From positions 66,325 through 130,324 of the forward strand of contig JAIXMR010000073.1 in the NCBI GenBank assembly GCA_025677835.1: a stretch of DNA of 64,000 bases, read 5' to 3'. This DNA comes from Sporodiniella umbellata. Its lineage: Eukaryota; Mucoromycota; Mucoromycetes; Mucorales; Rhizopodaceae. Below the pieces are notes generated by a model. That model saw only the letters and a program-made list of their open reading frames with translations, searched no databases and was not told the DNA's origin. A program made the translations under genes and the position numbers. This document shows, piece after piece, positions 11,664 to 23,191 of the stretch. The stretch's first letter is position 1; the number at the start of each line of letters is the position of its first letter.

Positions 11664-13663
11664 AGTTAGAAAAATAGAAACCCGAAATTATCGTAGTTTA
11701 CAAATAGAAATAAAAACAACGGTTATATATCTTGAAGTCTTTTCTTTTTACACAAAATTGTTACTGTGGTAAAACACAGCTGAGGTTCTGGATAGGAAAA
11801 AAACTGGACTTTTGAAGTACTAAGAAAACGCAGTATAAGTATGTTTTTTTAGGATCAACTGCTAGACAGATATTCCAAATTTGTTAGATTTCGCGTTTCG
11901 AAGTAGTTCACGGCTTTTATAACCTGAATAAATATGCTCTATTTGAAGTTTTCAAAGGAGAATGAGTTAAAAGTACCTTTGGGGACTTTTAAAAGAACCA
12001 TTAATTGTCGTGTCAACCTGACCATAGAAATGCTTACAATGACGTCTCTAAGAGCATAAGGAAGCCATCATTTAGGCAGAAAACAACAGCGACACGAATG
12101 AAAAATGGCAACTTGTAAGGGATTATGTAACAGTCCTATCGTACAATTTAAAACCGAAAATATTATAGTAGCTCTGTTTTAGGAGCATAAATCAATGCCA
12201 TAAGGCTAGAAAAAAATAAAAAGTATTATCATATAACTCAACAAACAATAAAGGTTGTCGTTTTAACCTGTCGTATTTCATTACCGCTCTTGCTGACTTG
12301 CAGCGTGCGATAATCAAAAATATAACGAGAGTACGCCGGTGCCTCCACTCTTTGCAGATAACTCAAAAACAAGGTACGGCCAGAGCGACTCCAAAAAAAT
12401 ACTGGTTTTCGAAGAGAAAAAAGATTCTCATCATTGGACTTCAGCCCGAAGATACTGTATGCAACCAAAAACTTGTGTCTATAGAAAAGCTGGCTTCAAC
12501 ACCAATACGGTTGAAGTCCAAGTGAGAGCCCAAGTTCCTTTTTTCAAAACCAAGACAAAGAGTAGTAGAGATGTCACCATTTGTTAGCTCTATCTAGCAA
12601 CGGTACAGAATTTGACCAGGCAAAACCTGGCTGAACCTCACCCCAAGCTACTGTTATCGAATACGATGAAAATTTTTCTTTGAGCAGTCACATTACTCTA
12701 TAAAAGTTTTCAAATTTGTTAAACGCATTTTCTTCACACAAATGAGACTCTTTAACTGATTGTGCTTGTTGTTTGTAGTACTCTTTAGTCACTCAGTACT
12801 CATAGAAAAGCAATTTTTTATCTAGACAACAAACCGTGAATGCAGAGAAGCTTACGCTTATCTTACATGAACGGTTTGTTCACTGATAAAAATTTATTCT
12901 TTATATTAAATTAAGGAATGAAAAAAAAAACCCTGTGATATAAAGCCTTGAAATGTACTCACAAGCAAGCTATGCTAATCTCATGCCATTTCTGCAACGA
13001 CAGGCACTATATGAACCATGTATCAACGCCTACTATTGGTGTCAGAATATACTTTTCACTTTGATAAACAATAATGCTTTACGACCTTAATCTAAACTTT
13101 GTTGAGGCACAGCGTAATGGGTATGGCTGTTTTGAGTAGATCATACAATGACGAAAAATGCATATAATATACTGTATGTATGTTCAGATACACCCTGAGA
13201 ATTCAAAGCGATGCTTGTTTGGTTCAAAAGCTTTGTATGCACAAAATCGCACATGAGTTTTGGAAATGGACACATAAACCTATAACCAAAAAACTACTTT
13301 TTGCCTGCTATAGAATTTCCTTTAACTAAGAAGTCTAGAAACGGTGTAAAACAGTAATATGTATCCTGTTCATTAACTAGCCAATACGTTTGACCCAATT
13401 CATATTAGCAGTATACATGTGCCAGCTTTATCATACAAAATGTTCATACAAACTATTTTTTTGTACGTTCAAGAAGGTCTCAACGAATGTATCCTCTTCA
13501 TATGTCCAATACCCAAAGGTCTAAGCCTCAACAACCTTCAATAACCTTTTGACAAAATTTAAAGCGCTGTCATGTGCTTTTACATGTACCTTGGACTGAC
13601 TTTGAATTTTACGTCATTGATATGGACAAACATGATTTCGCGCTTTTCTTTTGACAAACCAAG
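11664..13663. other. 2-kb gap with a possible transposase remnant
   Basis: There is no intact gene. Frames at 12250-12590 on the plus strand resemble a decayed DDE transposase (see separate entry). An imperfect stem-loop built on AACAAACCGT and ACGGTTTGTT lies at about 12824-12877. The rest is AT-rich and stop-dense. Confidence 0.5.
12298..12600 (+). mobile_element. Possible Tc1/mariner-type transposase remnant
   Basis: One plus-strand frame (12339-12587) reads KAGFNTNTVEVQVRAQVP and then KTKTKSSRDVTIC. This resembles the DEAGFN...G...V.VP...K..T..GAIS block around the first catalytic Asp of Tc1/IS630-like transposases found in these fungi. The Asp itself is not preserved, and the frame breaks after about 80 residues. 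The similarity is short, so another origin is possible. Confidence 0.35.
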
Positions 13664-16621
13664 ATGAGTGAAGCCAATTCCGAGCAACCTCCATCCGTTT
13701 CTACAACAGAATGGGCCAAAGACACACAAGTTATACCTCGTCTTCAAATTATTGACGAGAACCAAAAATTCACGTAAAAAGAACACTTTTAGTACTGATT
13801 TTGTTCTACTTACACGTCAATTGCACAGCCAAGATCTTCCGAATTACTTGACCAAATGGGATTTACAAGACGCAGGCTTTAAGTACAATGTTGTTGCTGT
13901 TTTTGGGTCTCAGAGTACTGGCAAAAGTATGTTGACAGACATTAGTCATCAATGAACAATGGTTTCGGTAAAGAATCTAAGCATCTTGAATAGGTACTTT
14001 ACTCAATGGATTATTTGGAACCTCTTTCGACGTTATGAATGAGTCGCAGAGAAGTCAGACCACTAAGGGTATTTGGATGTCTCGCGGAAGAGGAATGCAT
14101 GTACTTGTTATGGATGTTGAGGGTACAGATGGTCGAGAACGTGGAGAGGACCAAGACTTTGAGCGTAAATCTGCATTATTCTCCATGGCTACAAGCGAGG
14201 TTATTATACTTAATACCTGGGAGCATCAAGTTGGGTTATATCAGGGAGCTAATATGGGGCTTTTGAAGACTGTGTTTGAAGTCAATCTACAGCTTTTCCA
14301 AAACCAGAGCAAGTAAGTCATGCATCCACCACATGCCAGCATTTAGCAATAACGCTCTAATTCATTTGGAAACTTAGTAAAGAGAAGACATTGCTGTTTA
14401 TTGTTATCAGGGATCATATTGGCTCTGTTCCTTTGGAGAATTTGGCAAAGACCTTTCAAGCAGATTTAGAAAAGATTTGGTCCGGACTGTCCAAGGTTTG
14501 TTTTATAGAGCTACTTTTTTTTTGTCTAAAACGCCTATTAGCCCGAAGGCTTGGAAGATTGTAAAATACATGACTATTTTGATTTCATGTATACTGGATT
14601 ACCTCATAAGATACTGTTGCCTGAAAGGTTCGATGAAGAGGTAGCTAAACTCCGTGAAAGGTAAGCAGAGAGGGCTATCTATTTAATTTTAATTCGATAT
14701 TTTTTTCGTTAAGATTCAACGATCCCTCCAATCCAAATTTTGTATTTCGACCTGAATATCACAAGCGCATTCCTGCTGATGGGTACCATATTTATGCGTC
14801 TAATATCTGGGATAAAATTTTGACCAACAAAGACCTGGATCTACCAACTCAACAGGAGTTACTGGCTCAGTACAGATGTGACGAAATTGCGAATGTAAGT
14901 CTATCTCCATCTTTAAAAACGCCTGCCTGATAATCTTTATGTAATATAGAGTGTGTTTGAGGTTTTTTCACCTAAAATAGCACCTTTTAAGGAGTCTATT
15001 TTAAAAAGAGGCGAGATTGCAGACGACCTTGGTGTCAAAATGAAGCAACATCGTGAAGAAGCAGTCACATCGTTTGACAAAAATGCTTCTAGATACCATC
15101 AAGGTGTCTATCAAAAAAAAAGGGCCGATACACTTACAAAACTGAATACCCTATTACATGTTCTATTTGTTGGCCAGCTAAAAAACTTGCATAAAAAAGC
15201 GATCACATCCTTTAACGAGAACCTAAAGGCTGAGTTGAAAAAGCCAAACTATGTATTCGCTATTGCTGTGGAAGAATGCCAAAAAAATGCTAAAGAGCTG
15301 TTTTTGTCTGGTGCTGAAGGTAAAAACAAAGCAACGTATACCACTATCCGAAGAAATTTCTAATGGAAGTATAGCTATCGTTCTACCTGACACCGATTGG
15401 ACTTACCAAACTGAGCTCGATGCTGTTGAAGAAGAGTTTAATGCTGTTTCAAATACTGCCCGTACTGAAGAACTGAAAAAAATGACCAAATCGCTTACAG
15501 TAAAACAAAAACAAAAACAGTATGATAGTAGCAGTCAGTGCCTTTAACACTTTAAAATAGAAACAAGTCGACAAGGAGCTTTCAGAACCTATCGCTTTGA
15601 TTTTAAATGAAGCAGCACCTAACACATGGCAAAAAGTGATCGAAACGTATCAAAAGACTGTGGAACATGGACAACAAACATTAAAAAAAATTGCTAAAAG
15701 TACACATCAAGCATAGTATGTAAACTACGTTGACACTTTTATATAGGCTTTAACTCAAGCGACGAGGAATTGAAAGAATCCATTGAGGATCACAAAGTGC
15801 AGACATGGGTTATTCTCCGTAAAAAAATCGACGAAGAACTGGCCGACACTATGCTACTCTTGAAACTTCGTTCCAGGTGTGTAAAAAAATTGAAATATTT
15901 CTCAATTTTGTATCTAATTAAAGCTGATTACAAGATTTGAAGAAAAGTTCAGATATGATGAACAAGGGCTTCCACGAGTTTGGAAACCCACAGACGATAT
16001 TGATGCACACTTCAAGCATGCCAAAGACGATGTAAAGAATACTTGAGCGCTATGCGTGTACTCACTTTTTTCTTTGCAGACCTTGAAGCTTGTAAGTTTG
16101 TTCTCGAAGATAAGTCTAAAAGAAGAACACGACTTCAAAATTGAATCTACTGAGGTAAATATACCAAAATTGATTTTGAATTTTTTCTATTTTTTTTGTA
16201 GAAACTAATCCAACTTCATCAGGATTTCGATTTCGAACAATCTCTCGTTGTGCTTAGCGAGGCTAAGCAAATTGATATTCGCAATAGATTTAAACGTGAA
16301 TCTGATGCGTTTTACCTAGAGGCAAAACGGTCAATTGTATCTACAACTGCCAAGATACCCAGTTGGGCTATTGCCGCCATTGTATTCTTAGGCTGGAATG
16401 AATTTATGGCTATTATTAGAAACCCCATCTACCTTGTACTATTCATCCTTCTTATAGCATTTGCCTATGTCATTTTTGCCTTAAATCTATGGGGTCCGCT
16501 TGAACGTATTATATCAACTGTTGCTGGAGAGGCTACAAGAATAGCTAAAGAAAGGATCGTGGAGAGTGTTGAAAAAGCAAAAGAGTTGAAACACTCTGCT
16601 GTAAAAGATAAAGAAGAATAA
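13664..16621 (+). CDS. SEY1: Sey1/RHD3 dynamin-like GTPase for ER membrane fusion
   Basis: This GTPase drives homotypic fusion of ER tubules and is the fungal counterpart of atlastin and RHD3. ATG 13664 starts an acidic N-terminus. The GTPase domain follows: P-loop GSQSTGKST (split by an intron after 13929), switch-region Thr in SQTTKGIW, G3 in [19 protein letters not shown], and G4 RDH in the exon at about 14378-14495. A long helical-bundle domain spans about 14.9-16.3 kb, with 34-nt and other short introns that keep frame. The C-terminus has the two closely spaced membrane segments, [14 protein letters not shown] and [20 protein letters not shown], then an amphipathic basic tail. The total is about 770 residues, the usual family size. 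The gene appears intact. Confidence 0.95.
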
Positions 16622-17164
16622 CCAGAATATTAATAAAGGTTGTGCTTATTGTATACTTTTAAATGCTTTGCAGTAAAGGTTAAGATGCAGCGATTCATAG
16701 TTGTTTAAAGTAAACAAAACTTCTTCGCCAATGAAAAAAAAATACGCTTCCAAAGGTCTAACAAGGCTTCTTGTCAGTATTTTTTAAAAATTAAAAATTT
16801 AAAAAATAGACAACATAGCAATTTAAGTAACGAGTTCATATAAAGTCACTGAAATACTGATACAAATGGCTGGTATAATTTTCACATTTTGGTATTAATT
16901 GCTTAGTTACATACTAAGCGTATGAACAAGTTTTTGTAGAGCCCATTTGAAACTTCATAATCTCGCGTATACGCAAATCGCTCACGAGCTGATAGAACCA
17001 TAGTTCATGATCTTAAAGAGGAATCAGCAGTTTTTAAATACCTCTGTAAATATGCCTACTACTTTGTCATGAAAGGTTGTACGGTTGATCATTTTTCCAC
17101 ACTTCCCAAATAAATTAAAATTCTGCTACCGCCTCAAGTGTTTCTTTTTACTTATTAACAACAC
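16622..17164. other. Intergenic between SEY1 and beta-adaptin
   Basis: About 540 bp of AT-rich sequence contains short A/T runs and palindromic A/T tracts near 16785-16806. It serves as the 3' flank of SEY1 and the promoter of the adaptin. No gene is visible. Confidence 0.6.
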
Positions 17165-20034
17165 ATGTCGCTAAGTAGACCAAGGTTTTTCACAACAAAC
17201 AAAAGAGGTACGTTAGCAGAAAAGCAGAGCGCTTTCTTTCAAAATTCTCTTTTGAGAGCAACAGCAATTGAATCGAAAATGAAGCGTGTTTTGGTATTAA
17301 TGGACTGGAAACTTTTAACATTTAGGCGAAAATTACGAGCTTAAATCAGAGCTTAACAGCGAATACCGCCATCATCGCAAAGATGCGGTCAAGAAAGTCA
17401 TTGCAAACATGACAGTCGGCAAAGACGTGAGTGGACTTTTTCCAGATGTCTTGAAGAACATGCAGACAGAGGACCTTGAACTTAAGAAGTTGGTTTACCT
17501 TTACCTCATGAATTATGCTAAAACTCAACCAGAGCTTGTTATCTTGGCTGTTAATACCTTTGTGAAGGTAAACAAAAAACAATGTCAGTGTTTAGATAAC
17601 TCTTCTTACACGTTATATACAGGATTCAGACGACCCAAACCCGTTGATTCGAGCACTATCGATTCGTACTATGGGTTGTTTGAGAGTTGACAAGATAATA
17701 GATTATTTGACTGAGCCACTCCGGAAATGTCTGAAGGTACTGCTAGTACTTTTTTTAGATTTAGTATCGTATACTTAACAGTCAATTAGGATGAAAACCC
17801 ATACGTTAGAAAAACAGCTGCTGTATGTGTTGCAAAACTATACGACCTCAACCCCGAGTTAGCTGTAGAACAAGATTTTGTAAACGCAGTAAAGGATATG
17901 ATAGCTGACGTGAATCCTATGGTGGTAGCAAACGCTGTTGTTGCACTATCAGATATAAACGACGCCTCTCCAGGAAAAAATGTATTTGAGATCAATTCGA
18001 ATATCGCACACAAACTGTTACATGCTCTCAACGAGTGTACCGAGTAAAGCAATTAAACAAAAGAGATACAAAATTGTTAGAGAAAAAGGATCTCTTACAG
18101 AATATTTTACGTTAGATGGGGCCAAATTGCCATTTTGACAGCTATTGCAGATTACAAAGTAGCTGACTCCAAAGAGGCTGAAAGCGTTTGTGACAGGGTT
18201 GTACCCAGACTACAACACGCTAACGGAGCTGTTGTTTTGGCTGCTGTTAAGGTATATGATCAACATAAACGTGGAAATGCATACATCAAACTGAGCTATT
18301 TACTAGGTTTTAATGATCAATATGAAATACATTAAGGAAGAGGCTTTCAATAAGTCTGTTTGTCGAAAAATGGCACCCCCCCTTGGTAGGTGAAATACCT
18401 ACATGGCATTTTACTAACTTTGTTCCGACTCTTAGTTACATTGCTCTCAAGCCCTCCTGAAGTCCAGTATATTGCTTTGCGAAATATCAGTCTTATTCTT
18501 CAGAAACGACCTGAGGTCCTGAGTAACGAAATCAGAGTATTTTTCTGTAAATACAACGACCCTCCTTACGTCAAATTAGAAAAACTTGAAATCATGATCA
18601 AGCTATGTAGCGAAAAAAACGTTGATCAGTTATTAAGTGAACTCAAGGAGTATGTAAATCGAAAAAAAAATAAGTAACGGCTTACCAATTGCTTTTTTTT
18701 TTTTCAAGATACGCCAATGAGGTGGACGTGGATTTTGTTCGCAAGTCTGTACATGCAATTGGGCGCTGCGCCATCAAAATCGAAGAGGCAGCCGAGCGCT
18801 GTATCAACGTATTACTGGATTTGATCAATACAGGTGTCAGTTATGTTGTTCAAGAAGCCACTGTAGTTATAAAGGTAAAAAAAAAATCACCCTCTAGAAA
18901 AGCAGTTATACTGAACCTTCGCAGGATATATTCCGTAAATACCCCCAAAAATATGAAGGAATCATTCCCACACTATGTGAAAATCTCGACGCTCTTGATG
19001 AACCGGAAGCAAAGGGCTCGCTAATTTGGATTATTGGCGAATATGCTGAAAGAATTGATAATGCAGACGATTTGATCAATATTTTCTTGGAAAATTTCAA
19101 AGAAGAAAATGCTCAGGTATAGTCGATCAATTATATTTCTTTGTTAAATGTTGTTTAAGGTACAACTTCAACTGCTTACGGCCACTGTAAAACTGTTTTT
19201 AAAAAAACCATCAGAAAACCAAGACCTTGTACAGCGTGTTTTGCAAACAGCAACAACAGAGTGCGATAATGCGGATATTCGTGACAGAGCTTACGTGTAT
19301 TGGCGATTGTTGTCAACTGACCCTCAAGCCGCAAAGGTAAGTACGAGTGTTGACATAACTGATATACTAAATATAATATCGTAGGCAGTTGTTTTGAGCG
19401 ATAAGCCTCCAATTGCCGGAGAAAACAATGGACTTTCTTCTGCACTGCTCGAATCCCTACTCTACGATATTGGTACATTGGCTTCAGTGTACCATAAACC
19501 CTCTGAAACCTTTATTGCTGGAAAGAAGTTTGGTGCGGACAATGTAAACAAGACAATTTCAGAGTAAGCTTTTTCTTGAAAAGGGAGCTATATTTATTTA
19601 TTTTTTTTAGACATATTGAAGAGGAAGACATAAATGCCCCTCCTCCCCAAATACAAGCTGCTATAAAGAATAATGATATAGGAAATCTCTTGGATTTAGA
19701 CTGGGATCAGCCTGCGGCCGAGACACCAGTCTCGCCCGTTTTAGCAGAACAAAGCCAGCTTGGGTCTTTTGGAGATTTACTATCGATCAATGAACCCACT
19801 TCTGTAGCGCCTCAAGCCAACACAACAGCCACTTCCAATAATATGAACGACATCATGAGCTTATTTAATTCTTCCTCTGTGTCAACAGGACAACATACTA
19901 GCACTATGGCTATAAACTCTTTTTCAAATGACCTACTTGGAGGCGATATTCTTTCTGCTCCGTCTGTAACAAACTCCTCCCTAGAGAAAACACAACAAGC
20001 TCCAGCAAAAGATCCATTTGCTGATTTATTTTAA
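17165..20034 (+). CDS. APL2: Clathrin adaptor beta subunit (beta-adaptin, AP-1/AP-2)
   Basis: This is a large subunit of the AP-1 (or AP-2) clathrin adaptor at the trans-Golgi/endosome or plasma membrane. It starts MSLSRPRFF at ATG 17165. Multiple exons then follow beta-adaptin closely: [118 protein letters not shown] and YWRLLSTDP. After the armadillo-like trunk comes a low-complexity hinge with NLLDLDWD, a likely clathrin box, and the protein ends DPFADLF with no appendage (ear) domain. Absence of the ear is common in fungal AP-1 beta. The choice between APL2 and APL1 is tentative. The gene looks intact over about 12 exons. Confidence 0.9.
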
Positions 20035-20090
20035 ATAGAAAATAAAGTTAATTACGTGCTGTTTTTTATTAAAAATAGTAGTCTTTTTTA

Positions 20091-21035
20091 TTAATTTTTT
20101 AAAGACACATCAAAAAATGGCATTAGCATTAACTCTTCATAACAGGCAGCAGCTGTGTTGTTGATAGTATCTGAGAAATTTATGTCATTGCTGATTGTTT
20201 TGTCTTGACTGAGAGAATCCGCTGGGGGCTTTCCTCCGCTACAGTACTCCAGAAGAAGGTCTGTGGGTTTTACATATGTATAAGGGCTATGTAAAACAGG
20301 AGCGTCTGATACTAAAAAGATATCTTTACTGAAAGCGTTGTAAAAGTAATCTTCCTTTGGTTTTTGATCATGAAAATTGCTTTCTTTGAACGGGTAAAAC
20401 TCATTTTTTTCGAGCGCGTCCTCTTTACTGAAAGCCAATGAAGTAGGCTGTTGGAAGTCAAACAAAGGATATTCTGATGGCTGACCAATGCTATTTTGAT
20501 TTATACGCCAAGCTTGGTTAAATACATTAGGTTCAGGGAATGACAACAGACGAGGAGATGTATTGTGTGGCATATTATTATATATTTGAACACTTTTCCA
20601 ATAGCTTTTTACACTGTTTTCGTGCTGAAGAACAAAATCCTCTTCAGCTTTGGGATTTTCAGCGACAAGTAATGGGTCCAATACCTTGTGTTTGGTAGGA
20701 TACACTTCAGATGAACTTGGTTTGGATATCTGTATAGTATCACTTTTTTCTTTCATCTTGTTTTTTTCTTTTCTTTTATTTTTTGCTCTTCTATTTTGAA
20801 ACCAAGTTGTTACTATTTTTCGTGGTGTATCAATTAAAGTGGCAATTTGCTGTATCTTTTCTTGTGTTGGACTTGGGTTTGTTTTGTATTCTTTTTCTAA
20901 AATCTGTGATTCTTCAGGAGAAAATCGTCTTCTTTGTTTAACAGGAGTAATCCAAACATTTTCTTCCGCATTGCTTGTATCTCTAAGTGTATATATGTTC
21001 TCTTTTTTGTCCTTGAATGCACCCGGCGGCTTCAT
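20091..21035 (-). CDS. Homeodomain transcription factor
   Basis: A single-exon gene of 314 residues starts at ATG 21035. The homeodomain lies at roughly residues 33-95: a basic arm KQRRRF, helix 1 SPEESQILEKEYKTNPSP, helix 2 EKIQQIATLI, and the recognition helix VTTWFQNRRAKNKRKEK. This is a typical (non-TALE) homeobox with the invariant W, F, N and R. The rest is low-complexity and acidic, with no second domain that I recognise. The gene is convergent with beta-adaptin, the two stop codons being about 55 bp apart. DNA-binding role is secure; target genes are unknown. Confidence 0.9.
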   Translation of the reverse strand: MKPPGAFKDKKENIYTLRDTSNAEENVWITPVKQRRRFSPEESQILEKEYKTNPSPTQEKIQQIATLIDTPRKIVTTWFQNRRAKNKRKEKNKMKEKSDTIQISKPSSSEVYPTKHKVLDPLLVAENPKAEEDFVLQHENSVKSYWKSVQIYNNMPHNTSPRLLSFPEPNVFNQAWRINQNSIGQPSEYPLFDFQQPTSLAFSKEDALEKNEFYPFKESNFHDQKPKEDYFYNAFSKDIFLVSDAPVLHSPYTYVKPTDLLLEYCSGGKPPADSLSQDKTISNDINFSDTINNTAAACYEELMLMPFFDVSLKN

Positions 21036-21949
21036 TTAATATTTTTCTTTCTTTTGAAAAAAAAAAAAGAAAGGGGAAAAGAAGTATAGTGTGATTACTT
21101 AAACACACATTAAAATTCGTACTTTATTGATATTTCACTAGAGACCTTCTAGACATGATAAATTATTTGAAGGACAAATCTTTAAAACGTAAATGATTTA
21201 GTGTTGCAAGTTGCGATCAGTAATTATATATACCTTAGTGATGCATAATTTCAAATCTATCAAGCACTATGTTGGAAGAGTAACCTATCCTTACTTGAAG
21301 CCTTTTATAAACCCGTATAGTCTTTGTAATATTATTTTCTACATTTCTTGGAGCTCTTTTACGTCTAACCCCCCCTTTTTTTTTTTATCTTTTTGATGAG
21401 CGCTTCCACGTCCTAAAGTAAATATAAAACTTTGAAGAAAGTGTTGATTCTTAAATATTCTGTAAAAAGCAAAAAAAGCTCTGCTCTTATCTTTAGCGAT
21501 ATATCCGTTTTGCTCGTATAACCATACTTTATGTTTGTGATGACAGACAATACCTAAGTTGTCTTCAGAAATCCCAAGTTGTTTTGTATTTTATATATAC
21601 CTAAACGTGCCAAAGCAAGAGAAGTAGTAAGGGGATATGTGTCTTAAACTTTATTTTTTTTTTGCTTTACACAATGAGCTTGAAAGAAAACATCAATATA
21701 AACGAAGTAACTGGTGTAGGTAGCCAATATATATAGCAATAAAAAAGCCAAAGAAAAAAGAGTTTTTAAACAAATCCGTCACTCTTTAAAGTCGTGGTTA
21801 GACTCTGCTTGCTTTATTATTCATTTCTGCTTCCTCTAGTGTTCAATTTTAATTTTTCAGTTCAAACATAGACTATGTATTTTGTTTGTCTCGATAACAC
21901 GAGACATTTGAAAAGAAGTAGTCTGGTTTTTTTTTAGACTAACATTTTT
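21036..21949. other. Upstream region of the homeobox gene
   Basis: About 0.9 kb of AT-rich, stop-dense sequence lies upstream of the homeodomain gene. It contains several T-runs and no convincing gene. It probably contains the homeobox promoter. Confidence 0.5.
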
Positions 21950-22448
21950 TCAACCGATAGGTACTTTTTTGCGAATAGTGTTTTCTAAAAGAAAAAAAAA
22001 GGTTAAGAATAGAAACAGTAAATATGTACAAACAACAGACTTGAGAACAATAGTTGGTTTTTAAAGAACTATCTAAATAAAAACGATGTTTTAAAAGGAA
22101 AAAAATATATTAACTAAATTATGCTTATTCAAATTACTTACCTAGATTTTTTTTTGATTGATTGTTAGATATCTGATTAGAGTTGAGGGTTTTCAAAAAT
22201 GCTTTAGACTTTTGAGTATTGGTATGAATAGCATATGTAAGCGATAGTGGCAAATTCTGGTACAATTGTGAGGAACGTTTGACTGACGGAGAGAAAGGTG
22301 AAAATTCGATATCTACAGCTTTGCTTTTCTCTAGATCTACGGTTTTCAAAGAAAAAAGGCTTCTCAGTCGCCTTTTTTTATTGTTCGCGTTATTGGATAG
22401 TAAATTTTAAAGATAAATTTACTGGTAGTATTTGCTATTTAACACCAT
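21950..22448 (-). CDS. Possible small gene, three exons, about 105 residues
   Basis: A protein-like frame at about 22369-22143 (with LYQNLPLSLTYAIHT and FSPFSPSVKRSS) ends exactly at a consensus donor GTAAGT. Joining it to the acceptor TTTTAG near 21985 gives a short final exon ending in stop 21950-21952. Upstream, ATG 22448 (MVLNSKYYQ...) can be joined in frame across a 51-nt intron, although its acceptor is A-rich and poor. The product would be basic and Ser/Asn-rich with no domain. It is not recognised, and the first exon is the weakest part of the model. Confidence 0.33.
22352..22378. repeat. Perfect 9-bp hairpin with A/T tails
   Basis: AAAAAAGGC and GCCTTTTTT flank a 9-nt loop (TTCTCAGTC). 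It lies across the proposed acceptor of the small minus-strand gene. It could be a folded intron end or chance. No transcript boundary is proven. Confidence 0.4.
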
Positions 22449-23191
22449 GCTGTTACTGGCCAAAATATTATGTACTTCTTAGAGAAAAAGAGAAAGAGAA
22501 AAGATACAAAAATGTAAAAAAAAAATGCGTTTAAATTGTAGTCATTGTCGAATGAAGTATACACTACGATACCTAAATTGGTATGTTTTGCATTTTTTGA
22601 CCAGTATGACATTCTAGTAAAAAAGAAAAGGAAAACAATTGTTTTATTTTGTATTTCATAGACATCATATAAACGATGCGATTCAACTTTTAAAATTAAA
22701 GAGCTCTATGGACATCGTAACACACTGCATAACACTATACGTATGATGCTTTCGAACCATTATCTTTACAGGAAAACTACCATGGTTTACAATGGAACAC
22801 CTATCTTTCATTTGTTAGTATCAGGTAGTATGAAGGATTTTATAACTTTGTCAAAAACACAAAAAAGCAAAAATTGATCTCAAAATCTTTACAATAACTG
22901 TATACGTTCTGTAGAATAAGCCGTTGTAAATATAGATCTCATCTTATTTGCTGAGGGTTTTGAACCTCCGTATGTTGGCGAATCATTAAATGGCCTATTT
23001 CAATAAGCCGCTCTGCCTTTTTTTTTTTTTTCGTTTTCTCATCAACAATCTGACCCGATTGACAACCGTTATTCAAACTGGCGAATCCTCAAGACAAATC
23101 AGCAACTAACCCCCCTTGGTAGATTTTCAAGAGTAAAATTGTCGTTATAGTTGTCTCATGAGACTTTTTTTTTTTTTTTTCTCGTTTGCAG
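22449..23191. other. Upstream region of the LENG8-like gene
   Basis: About 0.7 kb without a gene. It contains a T14 run at about 23018-23031 followed by a short ATG-free stretch that looks like the 5' leader of the LENG8-like gene, then an intron ending in a T16 tract and TTTGCAG before 23192. A tRNA-like A-box/B-box arrangement on the minus strand was considered and rejected. Confidence 0.45.

Noticed and set aside
22930..23010. tRNA-like sequence on the minus strand with A-box (GGCAGAGCGG) and B-box (GGTTCAAAACC) look-alikes
   Set aside because: Acceptor ends do not pair, the T-stem has a mismatch and no anticodon arm folds. At best it is a tRNA-derived relic.
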